A stretch of 22,617 nucleotides of DNA from assembly GCF_019219025.1 (NCBI RefSeq), contig NZ_JAHUWN010000047.1, positions 1-22,617 on the forward strand, given 5' to 3'. This document shows positions 22,335 to 22,617 of the stretch, in pieces; position 1 is the first letter of the stretch; every line of letters starts with the position of its first letter. Under the pieces are notes generated by a model. It saw nothing but the letters and a program-made list of their open reading frames with translations. It was not told the DNA's origin and made no database searches. The position numbers and the translations under genes were made by a program. This DNA is from Bacillus sp. sid0103 (GTDB lineage Bacteria; Bacillota; Bacilli; Bacillales_B; DSM-18226).

Positions 22335-22356
22335 AAAAAAATAACCCCAAAGGGTT
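22335..22356 (-). terminator. Short terminator-like hairpin between 5S and tRNA-Glu
   Basis: On the minus strand AACCC-TTTG-GGGTT followed by ATTTTTTT. The 5-bp stem is short. Because 19 tRNAs follow, it may act as a partial terminator that lowers tRNA relative to rRNA, or as a processing signal. Confidence 0.45.
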
Positions 22357-22357
22357 A

Positions 22358-22474
<117 letters not shown>

Positions 22475-22550
22475 CTATTTGATTGAGGATTCATTCCCTC
22501 AAAACTAGATAATGCAGAAGAAGTTTGTAAACTCGAGAAAGCCTTAAAAA

Positions 22551-22617
22551 TGGTTAAGTCCTCGAACGATTAGTATCAGTCAGCTCCACATGTTACCACG
22601 CTTCCACCTCTGACCTA
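22551..22617 (-). rRNA. rrl: 23S ribosomal RNA, 3' end (cut by the window)
   Basis: On the minus strand the conserved 23S end GAGCTGACTGATACTAATCG is followed by GAGGACTTAACCA. The rest lies beyond 22617. The 5S-23S spacer (22475-22550) contains CAAAACTAGATAATGC, typical of Bacillus rRNA spacers. Confidence 0.95.

Overview
The window comes from a low-GC Gram-positive spore-former of the Bacillaceae (Bacillus/Neobacillus type). The evidence is Bacillus-like Shine-Dalgarno sequences (AGGAGG variants), an OhrR/Ohr pair, a Spo0E-family phosphatase with Spo0A-box-like sequences nearby, a catabolite-responsive cre site, a CBO0543-family gene pair, and a 23S-5S-tRNA operon whose tRNA order closely follows the large Bacillus tRNA clusters. 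The genus is inferred and not proven.

Layout. 1-1372 has no intact gene. It holds an inverted repeat, a 52-bp tandem repeat, a mosaic dispersed repeat, two different short-period tandem arrays, two strong hairpin terminators and the 3' remnant of a dead gene. 1373-2500 is the divergent ohrR/ohr peroxide-response pair with two OhrR-type palindromes. 2596-2752 is a leader plus seven exact 21-bp repeats. 2817-5389 holds a secreted amidase, a secreted excalibur-domain protein and a BenE-type transporter. 5647-11137 is a beta-glucoside PTS locus: a minus-strand operon EIIB-EIIC-EIIA-GH1 hydrolase, with a LicR-like PRD activator transcribed divergently and a cre site plus putative activator sites between them. 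11345-12904 holds an alpha/beta hydrolase and an orphan sigma-70-type factor. 12905-13600 is again repeat-rich and gene-free. 13601-16818 has two overlapping CBO0543-like membrane genes, a six-helix membrane protein and a secreted LysM amidase. 16941-17440 carries another copy of the dispersed repeat and leads to the spo0E-like gene. 17911-20028 has a secreted multi-domain adhesin-like protein and a small membrane protein. 20170-20305 is a second, diverged copy of the leader plus 21-bp array. 20343-22617 is the distal part of a minus-strand rRNA operon: 23S 3' end, 5S, then 19 tRNAs (Glu-Val-Thr-Lys-Leu-Gly-Leu-Arg-Pro-Ala-Ser-Asp-Phe-Tyr-His-Cys-Gly-Ile-Asn) and a terminator.

How the parts work together. 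The PTS operon should import and phosphorylate a beta-glucoside, and the GH1 enzyme should split the phosphorylated product, under LicR-like activation and CcpA repression. The GH1 enzyme has Gln instead of Glu at the usual acid/base position, as plant myrosinases do, so its substrate may be unusual. OhrR and Ohr form a self-contained organic-peroxide switch.

The least ordinary material lies between genes. It comprises a dispersed repeat carrying a promoter, a TetR-operator-like palindrome and Spo0A-box-like sequences; two tandem-repeat families (52 bp and 21 bp) each present at two distant sites; and a tRNA-Phe 5' half interrupted by a short hairpin-rich insert beside a second tRNA-Phe with a mismatched acceptor stem. 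I did not find a clear new defence or multi-gene system.
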